This document shows, in pieces, positions 16,692 to 25,658 of a stretch of 64,000 bases of DNA. Both the position numbers and the translations under genes were made by a program. The stretch's first letter is position 1. Every line of letters starts with the position of its first letter. A model generated the notes under the pieces. That model had not been told where the DNA came from, ran no database searches, and saw nothing but the letters and a program-made list of their open reading frames with translations. Source of the DNA: JBMOUD01 sp049319665 (GTDB lineage: Bacteria > Pseudomonadota > Gammaproteobacteria > Enterobacterales > Enterobacteriaceae); assembly GCF_049319665.1 (NCBI RefSeq), contig NZ_JBMOUD010000003.1, positions 186,001 to 250,000 of the forward strand, written 5' to 3'.

Positions 16692-17354
16692 CTAATTTAT
16701 ACTTAAGCTAAGAATGTCAGATTTTGTTTGCCTGCTTAGCGGTAATGTTGCTTTTCTGTTAATTGGCCAATATAAGTATTTTATTAAGTTATATACGAAA
16801 CAGAACTCTAAACGATTATGTACTTTCATCTTTTGGGTTATATGACGTTTATGAACGTAAACTGTTCGACTACTAATATTCAGCTTTTTAGCAATACGAT
16901 AATTCGGCATTTCTGCCATCCAGTAATTCATCACTAAAGTTTCTTGATCTGTCAGGGCTGAACTTGGCATTGTGGACTGATGTTCGAGAAAAACACTAGC
17001 TGGGGAACGAATGATATCTTTTAGAACAGGGGTAACGGCATGCTTGTTGAGAATGAAAAAATTATCAGATACCAAAATTGGTGCTGTACTTTCAGGATAT
17101 GAAGAGTCCATATAGCAAAAAATCGTACAACTATGCCTAAGTTCAAGAAGCTCTCTTAGGGAAGGGTCAACATCTGCGATGTGGCAGTATTGGCTGACAT
17201 TAACAAAGGCGATATCGGGTTTAAATTCTTCAACAGAGGAGAGTGCATTTTCGATGCTGTCAAAATCATGTATCTCAATGTTTTGATCCGCGGTTAAAAA
17301 AGCATATATTCCTAACCGCGTAAAGGTACAGGGTTCAATAATTAATAGCTTCAT
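16692..17354 (-). CDS. LuxR/RcsA-type transcriptional regulator
   Basis: The 220-residue protein starts at ATG 17354 with AAGGAAG upstream. The N-terminal ~120 residues look like a degenerate receiver domain: 'KPDIAFVNVSQ' has N where response regulators have the phospho-acceptor Asp, and no acidic pocket is obvious. The C-terminal LuxR helix-turn-helix spans about residues 137-200 with 'MAEMPNYRIAKKLNISSRTVYVHKRHI', closest in style to RcsA and BglJ, which act with RcsB. The gene is AT-rich against its neighbours, suggesting acquisition or H-NS control. No target can be named. Confidence 0.75.
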   Translation of the reverse strand: MKLLIIEPCTFTRLGIYAFLTADQNIEIHDFDSIENALSSVEEFKPDIAFVNVSQYCHIADVDPSLRELLELRHSCTIFCYMDSSYPESTAPILVSDNFFILNKHAVTPVLKDIIRSPASVFLEHQSTMPSSALTDQETLVMNYWMAEMPNYRIAKKLNISSRTVYVHKRHITQKMKVHNRLEFCFVYNLIKYLYWPINRKATLPLSRQTKSDILSLSIN

Positions 17355-17591
17355 ACTATACTTCCTTGTTGTTATAAATGCTTGTATTTATAAATACTTA
17401 TAGTCATAAATGTTTGCTACTATAAGCGTTTAACGTTACAGGCTATCATCACTATAAGTACATTTTAGAAACCACTCCTGTGCTTTCTAATTCTAAAGAT
17501 AATTATTTATGAGTAATGGTGTCAATAGATAAAACGGCCATTTTACTTTTATTGATAAAATATAACTCTACCTAAAATGGGTGGGTGTTAT

Positions 17592-17619
17592 ATGTTCGCC
17601 GAAAAATAATGGCGAACAT
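17592..17619 (-). terminator. Hairpin downstream of solA
   Basis: 9-bp stem ATGTTCGCC/GGCGAACAT with a 10-nt AT loop, 23 bp past the solA stop. There is no proper T run, so it may be a stabilising or weak terminator structure. Confidence 0.5.
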
Positions 17620-17642
17620 TCATAATTTTATATCAGCACTGT

Positions 17643-18758
17643 TTAATTAAAACGCTGCAAAGCAAAGGGAGTGAGATCAAAATCTATTGATTTATTTTGT
17701 GAAAATAACGTCACAATCTCACCTAATACGCTGGCAAATTTAAAACCATGTCCACTTAAGCCACTTATTACTAATGTATTAGTATGTTGTGGTAATTGGT
17801 CAATAATGAAATCTTCATCGGCCGTCATATCGTAGGTACAGGCTTTACCTTCTAAACAGACACCAACGCCAGGTAAAAATTCGCGCAGAAAACCGAATAC
17901 TTCTGTGCCATCTTCTTTGATTGTGCCAAAGGCGGTTCTCTGTTCCGGTGAATCGATATTTTGGCCACCGTTATGTTTGCCCAATTTCAATGCATCTTTG
18001 ACGGCAGGGAAACCGTAAAACTGATCGCCCGTTAAAGTTTGCATTGTAAAGCCTGGGAAAGAATTTTCTTCACTAAAACGGCCGTCGGCATGATGCCAGG
18101 AAAACACTTTACGCATTGGCGTCATAGGTAATGATGGTATGAATTTTTTAACCCATGTTCCTGCTGTCAGAGCAAGTTTAGGTGCCCGGTATTGTCCTTC
18201 ATGAGTGGTAACGACAGCAATATCACCTTCATAGTGAATTGATTCTACAGGACAATTAAACAGCTGAGCGCAACCTGCTTCGCGCGCTAATCGTATATAG
18301 GCGCTTACGGCTTTCTCACACTGTAGATAACCTGAATTTGGTTCAAAAACGCCACAATATTTTTCAGAAATATTTATTTGTGGCCATTTTTGTTTAATCT
18401 GTTCAGCACTTAAGTTTTCAGTACGTAAATTAAATTTGGTGGCGCTCGCTTTAACATTCTCGATAAATGCTGAGCCTTCAGGCGCAATATTAATCACGCC
18501 GCATTTATGGAAAATTTTTTCACCGGATAGTTCGGCTAACTCATCCCATAGTTGCTGGGCACGTAGCACCATAGGAACATAGCGAACACCTTCACCATAC
18601 GCGTGGCGAATCAATCGGGTTTCACCATGATGGCTACCAGATTGGTGAGGCGGCATTGCGCTGTCAATCATCAGCACATTAAGTCCTGCCTTAGTGGCGT
18701 AATATCCTGCTGCAGAACCGACAGAACCACTGCCAACTACGATTAAATCATAATCCAT
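17643..18758 (-). CDS. solA: SolA, N-methyl-L-tryptophan oxidase
   Basis: The 371-residue protein (E. coli 372) is read from ATG 18758, giving MDYDLIVVGSGSVGSAAGYY with the FAD Rossmann motif GxGxxG at residues 9-14. C307 in 'GKACTYDMT' corresponds to the Cys that covalently binds FAD in the monomeric sarcosine oxidase family. 'HHGETRLIRHAYGEG' and 'SGLSGHGFKFASVLGE' are further family blocks. It oxidatively demethylates N-methyl amino acids, yielding formaldehyde and H2O2. It lies downstream of bssS but behind a strong terminator. Confidence 0.92.
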   Translation of the reverse strand: MDYDLIVVGSGSVGSAAGYYATKAGLNVLMIDSAMPPHQSGSHHGETRLIRHAYGEGVRYVPMVLRAQQLWDELAELSGEKIFHKCGVINIAPEGSAFIENVKASATKFNLRTENLSAEQIKQKWPQINISEKYCGVFEPNSGYLQCEKAVSAYIRLAREAGCAQLFNCPVESIHYEGDIAVVTTHEGQYRAPKLALTAGTWVKKFIPSLPMTPMRKVFSWHHADGRFSEENSFPGFTMQTLTGDQFYGFPAVKDALKLGKHNGGQNIDSPEQRTAFGTIKEDGTEVFGFLREFLPGVGVCLEGKACTYDMTADEDFIIDQLPQHTNTLVISGLSGHGFKFASVLGEIVTLFSQNKSIDFDLTPFALQRFN

Positions 18759-18850
18759 ACTTACTGGTTCCCCTGAATAAATTGAGCAATATAAGACACT
18801 CGCCATCATAGAGAGTTTATGTGCCATAAGGCAAGTTGGCGCAGGGGAGG

Positions 18851-18886
18851 GCATAAAAAAAGCACCTGTTGTTCAACAGGTGCTTT
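18851..18886 (-). terminator. Rho-independent terminator of bssS
   Basis: 13-bp perfect stem AAAGCACCTGTTG/CAACAGGTGCTTT followed on the minus strand by seven or more T, 18 bp past the bssS stop. It separates bssS from solA. Confidence 0.9.
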
Positions 18887-18903
18887 AGGCTACTTTGGGA
18901 GGG

Positions 18904-19158
18904 TTAATGTTTTCTATGGTCAATATATTGCAACTCAGTGGATTCTATTTTTTCAATGCCAGCTTCAAGAATATTTATAAGTTGTCTTGCTACGTCGGTA
19001 GTTAACCATAAGGTTCTGTCTACCTGTGCATCTTCCGGCGGCTGATCTTTAGAAGACAGGTAATGAAGACGTATCATCATTGCATCATAAGCGTCGACGG
19101 TACTGATATCCCAACCAACAAGTGGGTGTGTCTGAATAACTTCATCATTTCTGTCCAT
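18904..19158 (-). CDS. bssS: BssS, biofilm formation regulatory protein
   Basis: The 84-residue protein is exactly the E. coli BssS length when read from ATG 19158 (AAGGGG site). 'DEVIQTHPLVGWDISTVDAYDAMM' and 'LWLTTDVARQLINILEAGIEKIES' are near-identical to E. coli BssS (YceP), which affects biofilm and indole/AI-2 signalling by an unknown mechanism. It is monocistronic with its own terminator, and an ERIC-type repeat lies upstream. Confidence 0.93.
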   Translation of the reverse strand: MDRNDEVIQTHPLVGWDISTVDAYDAMMIRLHYLSSKDQPPEDAQVDRTLWLTTDVARQLINILEAGIEKIESTELQYIDHRKH

Positions 19159-19321
19159 ACTAGACCCCTTATTTTGTAGTAACTTTCTAGAGTAACTAAC
19201 GAGGATCATTGCGGCTCACAATTTGGTGAACATTTTCAGTATAATCATTTACTCGATTATGTGGATATAAATACGAAATTTAGTTGTAACTATGTATCTC
19301 AGCACAATACTTGGTCACTGC

Positions 19322-19438
19322 TATTCCCGCCATATTTGAAGTTGCCTTGCAGTTACTTATCCGAATCACTCACTGCAGCAAGCTCATCGGGACACGTTCC
19401 TTTGCGGCCTTAAGGTAACGCCAATTATTTTGGGTATA
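19322..19438. repeat. ERIC (IRU)-type intergenic repeat
   Basis: A 117-bp imperfect palindrome between bssS and dinI. It starts TATTCCCGCCATATTTGAAG, has the central core ATCACTCACTGCAGCAAGCT, and ends GCCAATTATTTTGGGTATA. The pattern (CCGAATCACT...AAGCTCATCGGGA core, TATxCCCG and GGGTATA ends) is what I remember of the enterobacterial repetitive intergenic consensus as found in Yersinia. Such elements are non-coding and are usually transcribed into stem-loops. The exact consensus match would need an alignment. Confidence 0.75.
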
Positions 19439-19482
19439 TATTGATAACAAAAATTAGGAGAGAAAAGAGAAGTGCAGTAACT

Positions 19483-19508
19483 AAAAAAGCCGGACAGCGA
19501 CGCCCGGC
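19483..19508 (-). terminator. Terminator of dinI
   Basis: GCCGG/CCGGC stem followed on the minus strand by TTTTTT, 55 bp past the dinI stop. The remaining sequence between this and the ERIC repeat shows no gene. Confidence 0.75.
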
Positions 19509-19562
19509 GAAAGGAAAAACAGCTGGCTGATTAGGCCTGATTATTATTAATACGCATAAAAT

Positions 19563-19808
19563 CTAGTCAGCACTGAACCAGTCGTCGGCACTTTCCCAGG
19601 TTTCTTGTAAAATTTCTTCAATTCGGTCTTTATCTGTTTTTGCACCACCCATCACCGAAAGGTTATTAGTGCTGGCATATCGGACATGGACCGAATGACT
19701 GTTATCAGTAAATTCTCGATCGATTCGTTTCAATAATTCACCAGAAAGTGCCTCAAGGGCGCCGTTTGGTAAAGGTTTTGTTTTATCGATAGTGACTTCA
19801 ATACGCAT
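19563..19808 (-). CDS. dinI: DinI, RecA filament stabiliser, SOS protein
   Basis: The 81-residue protein is read from ATG 19808, the E. coli length. 'MRIEVTIDKTKPLPNGALEALSGEL', 'RYASTNNLSVMGG' and the acidic C-terminal helix 'ILQETWESADDWFSAD' match E. coli DinI; the acidic helix mimics DNA to contact RecA. A perfect LexA box lies 22 bases upstream of the start, confirming SOS control. It is monocistronic. Confidence 0.95.
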   Translation of the reverse strand: MRIEVTIDKTKPLPNGALEALSGELLKRIDREFTDNSHSVHVRYASTNNLSVMGGAKTDKDRIEEILQETWESADDWFSAD

Positions 19809-19830
19809 AGCCGCTCCCGTCAATAATATA

Positions 19831-19846
19831 CTGTGAATATATACAG
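19831..19846 (-). promoter_or_regulatory. LexA (SOS) box of dinI
   Basis: CTGTGAATATATACAG fits CTGT-N8-ACAG perfectly and sits just upstream of dinI, where LexA would block its promoter. Confidence 0.92.
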
Positions 19847-19913
19847 GTTTCTGAGCCTTAGCAAGATAATGCGTAAGAATCAGGAGAAAGGCTAATCACC
19901 TTTCTCCCTTGAA

Positions 19914-20963
19914 TCAACAGGCTGTCACTTTCCAGTTGAGGGTTTGTCCCGCTAGGAATGGAATCACTGTCTCGCTGCCATAAGGAATAGACTCAGGTTG
20001 AGTGACCTGCGTGCGAGTCAGTTCAATAAAGTCCTCATTGATTGGCAGGCCGTAGAAGCGTGGGCCATTCAGAGAACAGAAAGCCTCTAGGTGTTGTAAG
20101 GCGTCCATTTCTTCAAATACTGTCGCATAAGCCGGGATCGCCAGCGGTGCATTAAAGCAACCGGCACAACCACAACTCGACTCTTTGCGGTCTTTGGTAT
20201 GAGGGGCCGAGTCTGTACCGAGGAAGAAACGATCGGCACCGCTGGCAATCACATCTCTCAACGCTTGCTGGTGCACATTACGTTTAAGAATTGGCAAACA
20301 GAACAGATGCGGACGAACACCACCGACTAACATGTGATTGCGGTTAAACATCAAATGCTGAGGCGTGATAGTCGCGCCAAGAAAACGATTGCCTGCCAGC
20401 ACGTACTGGGCTGCTTCTTTCGTTGTGATGTGCTCGAAAACAATTTTTAGCTCTGGGAAATGGCGGCGAATTGGTTCCATCACTTCGTCTATAAAACGAG
20501 CTTCGCGGTCGAAAATATCAACATCAGCATGGGTGACTTCGCCGTGGATCAGCAGTGGCATACCAATTTTCTGCATTCTCTCCAAAACGGGGTAGATCGC
20601 AGGTACGTTGCTCACACCGTGGCTAGAATTGGTCGTTGCATTGGCCGGGTATAACTTGGCTGCAGTAAACACGCCTTGCTCAAAGCCACGAGCCAACTCA
20701 TCGGGATCGAGTGTATCGGTTAAATAGCAAGTTAGTAGCGGGGTAAAACGGTGACCGGCCGGGATGGCATCAATAATACGCTGACGATAGGCAATAGCAG
20801 CATCGACGGTGGTTATTGGTGGCGTTAAATTTGGCATCACAATCGCGCGTGCAAAGACTTCGCTGGTGAAGGGCAACACGGTTTTGAGCATATCATCATC
20901 ACGAAAATGGATATGCCAATCATCAGGGCGGCGAATTTTTAAAACTTGTGGTACTGCGGTCAT
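19914..20963 (-). CDS. pyrC: PyrC, dihydroorotase
   Basis: The 349-residue class II dihydroorotase (E. coli 348) starts at ATG 20963. Zinc-binding 'DDWHIHFRD' (HxH about residues 17-19), the carbamylated lysine in 'TAAKLYPANATTNSSHG', 'LIHGEV' and 'FEHITT' histidines, and the catalytic Asp in 'FLGTDSAPH' are all present. It converts carbamoyl-aspartate to dihydroorotate in cytosolic pyrimidine synthesis. In E. coli expression depends on start-site switching that forms a leader hairpin over the ribosome site; GGAG is visible here but I cannot confirm the switch. Confidence 0.95.
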   Translation of the reverse strand: MTAVPQVLKIRRPDDWHIHFRDDDMLKTVLPFTSEVFARAIVMPNLTPPITTVDAAIAYRQRIIDAIPAGHRFTPLLTCYLTDTLDPDELARGFEQGVFTAAKLYPANATTNSSHGVSNVPAIYPVLERMQKIGMPLLIHGEVTHADVDIFDREARFIDEVMEPIRRHFPELKIVFEHITTKEAAQYVLAGNRFLGATITPQHLMFNRNHMLVGGVRPHLFCLPILKRNVHQQALRDVIASGADRFFLGTDSAPHTKDRKESSCGCAGCFNAPLAIPAYATVFEEMDALQHLEAFCSLNGPRFYGLPINEDFIELTRTQVTQPESIPYGSETVIPFLAGQTLNWKVTAC

Positions 20964-21195
20964 GAGAAAAACTCCGGCATCGAGAGACAAGGCGTACAAA
21001 TCAGGTGCAGTAATGGGAGCATTATCGGCGGGGGGTAAGAATAAGCGTAAAATGCGTCGGATGCATCCGTTTGTTGCGTTAAGCGTGAAATCAATGGCGT
21101 AATAGGGCAGTAGCTATAACGAGTTGCGCTATGACAATGCCGCCTGTTCTGGTTTGGCTTGCTCTGACGATACATTCATCATTTAGGAGTTATAT

Positions 21196-21483
21196 ATGGA
21201 AATCAGGATCCTTGCCCCATTTACGGTAAAACCGGAGTATGTCGAGGCATTGAAACAACCACTGAACGATGTCATTTCGGCGAGTCGAAAAGAGCCTGGA
21301 TGTTTACAGTATGATTTGCAGCTTGAAATTGGCAGCAGCAACTCTTTTGTTTTCTTTGAACGTTGGCGTTCACAAGAGGATATCGATTTACATGAGAAGA
21401 GCGCTCATTTTCAACAGTTTATCGCGGCGCTTGAGGGTAAAATCGAGCATATAGAGATTAAAAAATTGAAGCTGATTGTTTAA
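21196..21483 (+). CDS. Antibiotic biosynthesis monooxygenase (ABM) domain protein
   Basis: The 95-residue protein has TAGGAG upstream of the ATG. It forms a single ferredoxin-like ABM fold: 'FTVKPEYVEALKQPLNDVISASRKEPGCLQYDLQ', then 'FVFFERWRSQEDIDLHEKSAHFQQF', the pattern of YgiN/LsrG-type quinol or small-molecule monooxygenases. Family members work as dimers without a cofactor. No substrate is suggested by context: it is a lone gene between divergent pyrC and convergent rne. Confidence 0.85.
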   Translation: MEIRILAPFTVKPEYVEALKQPLNDVISASRKEPGCLQYDLQLEIGSSNSFVFFERWRSQEDIDLHEKSAHFQQFIAALEGKIEHIEIKKLKLIV

Positions 21484-21520
21484 TCATCAACTTTGTCCGC
21501 CGATCTTTTCTTGTAACCAT

Positions 21521-21580
21521 AAAAAAACCCGCCATGTTCAGCGGGTTTTTTGTTCCCCAAGTCTAGGCGCTTGGGGGATA
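21521..21580. terminator. Double hairpin between ABM gene and rne
   Basis: Stem AAAACCCGC/GCGGGTTTT flanked by A and T runs gives a bidirectional terminator (21524-21549). A second stem CCCCAAG/CTTGGGG follows at 21555-21577, just before the rne stop codon. Confidence 0.85.
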
Positions 21581-21590
21581 TTGCATGCTG

Positions 21591-24500
21591 TTATTCAGGC
21601 ATCACCGGCCTGGTCGCTGGCGCTGTTGCTGTGCTAGCGGCTGAATGGCCACCTGCTGCACCTTTGCCGTCAAAGTCAAACGCTGGGCGAACCCAATCAC
21701 TTTGTACGACTGACGATTCAGTATAAGCAGGCGCTGGTGCTTTAGTCATTGGCGCAGTGGCGTGGTGCTTAAAGCGTGCCTCTGTAGCAGGTGCTAAAGA
21801 TTCAGCTTTAGCCACAACAGGCGCTGATTGCTCTACTTGTACAGCAGATTCAACGACAGGCGCTTGTTCAACGGTAGCCGTTGCTGTAGCCGTATGTTCT
21901 GATTTAGGAACTGCAGCCGGTGCCTGAACGACAACGGCTGGCTCTACAGCTACTGGTTCTACAACAGCCGCTTCTACAACAACCGGCTCAGCAGTAACTG
22001 GTTCAGCAACTACTGGTTCAATGGCAACAGGTTCTGCAATAGCCTGTACCGTGGTTTGAGCAGCAACCGGTTCAATAACCTCAACAGGATTTACCTGAGT
22101 CTGTTGTGGCTGAGTTTCCTCAATTGGAGCCTGAACTACAGCCTGAACTACAGCAGCATCCGTTGTCTGCTCGGAAACAGCATCTTTTACCGTCTCGCTT
22201 TCGATAACACTGTTTTCAACGATGTTATTTTCTGCAACCTGGTTCTCGACGATGTCAGGAGTTTGATTTGCTGCCACCGTCTCTACAGCGCTGAATGTTT
22301 CAGCGGCAACGCTATTCACTGGTGCCTCTACTGTATTAGCCGGTTGTGTAGCAGTAACCTGTTCGGTTGATGCAACAACGTCTTCAGTCTGAGCAACCTG
22401 GGTTTCAACAGGCTGTGCGACAGGATAGCTGATCCATACTTTGCCCGATGCCATTTCAGGTGATACAAAAGCACCCGCTAACGGCATTGGTGACTGTGAT
22501 GGATAGCGCTCATCACGATAACGACGACGACGTTGACCGCTTACACGCAGATGGCGTGGAGAACGGCGTGAACGACGTGGCATGCCGTTTTCACGTTGTG
22601 CATCTTCGGTTTCAGTTTCTGCATTAGCTTCAACAGCAGGTGCGGCCTGAACCGGTGCTACATCGACAGCGGCAGGTTTGTTCTCTACTGGTTTAACACC
22701 AGTAATCAACTGTTGTGCAGCTGCTTCAGCTTCTTGATCAACTTCTGATTCAAAGCGGACTTTCTGCGTCAACTGACGACGTTGGCGACGTTGAGTTGGC
22801 ATCTGATGATGATCGGTATTTTCTGATTCAACATCTTGTACTGCAACCTCTTCAACAACCTTGTTGTCAGCAACTTTTTCTTCTGGCAACGTTTTACGCT
22901 TGTCATCTTGGCGGCGGCGAGAACGATCGCCACGCTCGCGCCGTGGTTGTTGCTCTTCACGAGCGACGTTGTCGCGCTCTTCATCCTGAGACTCAACGGC
23001 GGCAACTGGCTCTTGATTACGGCGGTTGCGGCGTTGATCCTCACGCTGCTCACGATTATCACGACCTTCACCACGGTTATCACGGTTCTGACGCTCACCG
23101 CGATCGTTGTTGCGTTCGTTACGTTCATTGCTGCGTTCGCTACGCTCACCACGATCGTTGGTACGCTCGTTGCGTTCACCGTTACGATCGCGACGGCCAC
23201 CTTGACGACGTTGATTACGACGATCGCCATTACGACGATTATCATTTTCAGTGGTTTCAGGCGTCGCTTTGGCTTCTTCAACCGGTGCGGCAGGTGCTGG
23301 TTGAGGTGATGAAACAAACAGGCCTTTCAGACCACTCAACAGGCGAGAAACAAAACCACCTTTAGCTTCTGGCGTCTTAGCCGCTGGTTTCGGTTGTGCT
23401 GGTTGCGCTGGCGTTTCTGGTTGTGCAAAGGCAACTTGCGGTGCTTCAACAGGCAGGGCAAAGGTTGCTAAAGCTGGTTGTTCAGGACGCTTACGTTCGC
23501 TTGGCACTTCCTCAGACGGTTGCAGCATTTCTGCTTCATGAATCTGTGGCAGCAGGTAGCTCAGTGTAGAACTCTCTTCACCTTTGCGTACACGCAATAC
23601 GTGATAGTGAGGTGTCTGCATTTGGTCATTAGGCACGATCACCGCACGCACACCGCCCTGACGTTTTTCAATCGCATTAACCGACTCGCGTTTTTCATTG
23701 AGTAGGTAGGAGGCGATTGGCACAGGGACAATGGCATGTACTTCTTTGGTGTTCTCTTTCAGCGCTTCTTCTTCGATCAAACGCAGAATAGACAGCGACA
23801 GCGATTCGTTATCACGAATCGTACCGGTACCGCTACAACGTGGGCACACGTGATGAGTCGATTCGCCCAAGGAAGGGCTCAAACGCTGGCGAGACATTTC
23901 CAACAGACCGAAGCGGGAAATACGGCCAATCTGAATACGCGCACGGTCTTGACGCACTGCATCGCGTAAACGGTTTTCAACTTCACGCTGGTGACGAACT
24001 GGCGTCATGTCGATGTAGTCGATAACAATCAAACCACCGAGGTCACGCAAGCGCAGCTGGCGAGCGATTTCGTCAGTCGCTTCCAAATTGGTATTGAAGG
24101 CCGTTTCTTCGATATCGCCACCGCGGGTTGCACGAGCGGAGTTGATATCAATCGCCGTCAGCGCTTCGGTAGTATCAATAACGATTGAGCCACCAGAAGG
24201 CAGACGAACTTCACGCTGGAAGGCTGATTCGATCTGCGATTCGATTTGGTAGTGGCTAAACAGCGGGATTTCACCAACATAAGGTTTAATCTTGCTGCTG
24301 AAATCTGGGCGGCCGAGCGCGGCAATATGCTCTTTAGCCAATTCGAGAACTTTCGGGTTATCGATCAAGATCTCGCCGATATCTGGGCGTAGATAATCAC
24401 GGAAGGCACGGACGATAACATTACTTTCTTGGTGAATCAGGAAAGGTGCTGGACGTCCTTCTGCGGCTTTCTTGATAGCATCCCAGTGCTTGAGGCGGAA

Positions 24501-25055
24501 AGACAAATCCCATTGCAGAGCATCGGCCGATTTACCAACACCGGCGGTGCGTACAATTAAGCCCATGCCGTCTGGCAATTGCAGAGACGACAGTGCTTCT
24601 TTCAATTCGGTACGGTCATCACCTTCAATCCGGCGAGAGATACCCCCGGCGCGTGGATTGTTAGGCATTAACACTAAATAGCTACCGGCCAGACTGATAA
24701 ACGTCGTCAGTGCTGCGCCTTTGTTACCACGTTCTTCTTTATCGACTTGAACAATCACTTCCTGACCTTCACGCAATACATCTTTGATGTTTGGGCGGCC
24801 ATGAGAGGAGTAATTGCTTGGGAAATATTCGCGAGCGATTTCTTTCAGAGGGAGGAAACCGTGTCTTTCAGCGCCGTAATCAACAAAGGCGGCTTCAAGG
24901 CTAGGCTCTATACGAGTGATTTTACCTTTATAAATATTGGCTTTTTTTTGCTCATGCCCTGGGCTTTCAATATCCAGGTCATACAACCTTTGTCCATCGA
25001 CAAGAGCAACGCGCAACTCTTCTTGCTGAGTCGCGTTTATCAACATTCTTTTCAT
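21591..25055 (-). CDS. rne: RNase E, endoribonuclease and degradosome scaffold
   Basis: The 1154-residue protein is slightly longer than E. coli RNase E (1061). The catalytic half (residues 1 to ~525) has the S1 domain with 'KGKITRIEPSLEAAFVDYG', DNase-I-like motifs 'TAIDINSARATRGGD' and 'GGLIVIDYIDM' (equivalents of catalytic D303 and D346), and the Zn-link 'CPRCSG'. The C-terminal half carries the amphipathic membrane-targeting helix 'SRLLSGLKGLFVS', an RNA-binding region dense in R, N, D and E, a second basic patch, and a long A/V/E/P/Q-rich tail. The last segment with 'SDWVRPAFDFDGKG' resembles the PNPase-binding end. It processes rRNA and tRNA and degrades mRNA at the inner membrane. Confidence 0.95.
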   Translation of the reverse strand: MKRMLINATQQEELRVALVDGQRLYDLDIESPGHEQKKANIYKGKITRIEPSLEAAFVDYGAERHGFLPLKEIAREYFPSNYSSHGRPNIKDVLREGQEVIVQVDKEERGNKGAALTTFISLAGSYLVLMPNNPRAGGISRRIEGDDRTELKEALSSLQLPDGMGLIVRTAGVGKSADALQWDLSFRLKHWDAIKKAAEGRPAPFLIHQESNVIVRAFRDYLRPDIGEILIDNPKVLELAKEHIAALGRPDFSSKIKPYVGEIPLFSHYQIESQIESAFQREVRLPSGGSIVIDTTEALTAIDINSARATRGGDIEETAFNTNLEATDEIARQLRLRDLGGLIVIDYIDMTPVRHQREVENRLRDAVRQDRARIQIGRISRFGLLEMSRQRLSPSLGESTHHVCPRCSGTGTIRDNESLSLSILRLIEEEALKENTKEVHAIVPVPIASYLLNEKRESVNAIEKRQGGVRAVIVPNDQMQTPHYHVLRVRKGEESSTLSYLLPQIHEAEMLQPSEEVPSERKRPEQPALATFALPVEAPQVAFAQPETPAQPAQPKPAAKTPEAKGGFVSRLLSGLKGLFVSSPQPAPAAPVEEAKATPETTENDNRRNGDRRNQRRQGGRRDRNGERNERTNDRGERSERSNERNERNNDRGERQNRDNRGEGRDNREQREDQRRNRRNQEPVAAVESQDEERDNVAREEQQPRRERGDRSRRRQDDKRKTLPEEKVADNKVVEEVAVQDVESENTDHHQMPTQRRQRRQLTQKVRFESEVDQEAEAAAQQLITGVKPVENKPAAVDVAPVQAAPAVEANAETETEDAQRENGMPRRSRRSPRHLRVSGQRRRRYRDERYPSQSPMPLAGAFVSPEMASGKVWISYPVAQPVETQVAQTEDVVASTEQVTATQPANTVEAPVNSVAAETFSAVETVAANQTPDIVENQVAENNIVENSVIESETVKDAVSEQTTDAAVVQAVVQAPIEETQPQQTQVNPVEVIEPVAAQTTVQAIAEPVAIEPVVAEPVTAEPVVVEAAVVEPVAVEPAVVVQAPAAVPKSEHTATATATVEQAPVVESAVQVEQSAPVVAKAESLAPATEARFKHHATAPMTKAPAPAYTESSVVQSDWVRPAFDFDGKGAAGGHSAASTATAPATRPVMPE

Positions 25056-25400
25056 CTTAACTTACTCGTTATTTTTGCATTATTGACAGAACTGCGGGCA
25101 AAATAACCTCATGACCGGATAAACCGTTGGCCCCGAGTCTTCTCGCAAAGTCGTCAACCTCCCGGTTGTCGCTTGCATAGGGGCGCATTATTTCGGTAAG
25201 TCTGCTTCTGCCGTATTAACTACACCAGCTTAATGAAAACAGCACTTTTATTATGGGAATAGCTTCTGAACTTATGCAGATAGATCTCATTCCACTTGCC
25301 GGCCAAGCTGCAACCCGCAGCCCGCTAATTGCTTGATTTCACATTACGTCTTACGCCATTGCTGCGTTTTTGTGCAATCAGGCAAATTTATAATTCCTGC
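25056..25400 (-). promoter_or_regulatory. rne 5' leader (autoregulatory UTR)
   Basis: A 603-bp divergent gap separates rne and rluC. The minus strand of its left half contains blocks that I remember from the E. coli 361-nt rne leader: TTAGCGGGCTGCGGGTTGCAG (reading left from about 25335), GAGGTTGACGAC near 25160, TTTGCCCGCAG near 25105, and AGTAAGTTAAGATG at the start codon. In E. coli this UTR folds into hairpins that recruit RNase E to its own mRNA and lower its synthesis. A hairpin AACC-tccc-GGTT is visible at 25156-25167. The right half (25400-25658) shows no gene and should hold both promoters. Confidence 0.65.
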
Positions 25401-25658
25401 GTTTTCTCTAACTTGAAGAGAAACAACGCGGAAAGTAACCTCATTATTCCATTGCATGCACTGTGATAGCAAGGTGACTTTTCGGCAGCGGTAAAGATAA
25501 TCATGCACATCGCCGCGCGCGAGTCTTGCTATTAATCATTAATTAATCCCTTGGGTTGAGTATTCCTCGATAGTTACTGGTAAACTTAGAGTTAAGCACA
25601 TAAAAATCGGTGATGCGAACTGCTTTCCGATATTTAGAATCATTTAGAAACATGGCTC

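Noticed and set aside
21596..22440. Tandem-looking repeats in rne considered as a CRISPR-like or satellite array
   Set aside because: The periodicity follows codons for VEPV/AEPV units in frame and the spacing is irregular; it is coding low complexity.
22056..23705. Several long open frames antisense to the C-terminal half of rne
   Set aside because: They mirror the repetitive, low-complexity rne coding sequence; long antisense frames are expected from such codon bias.
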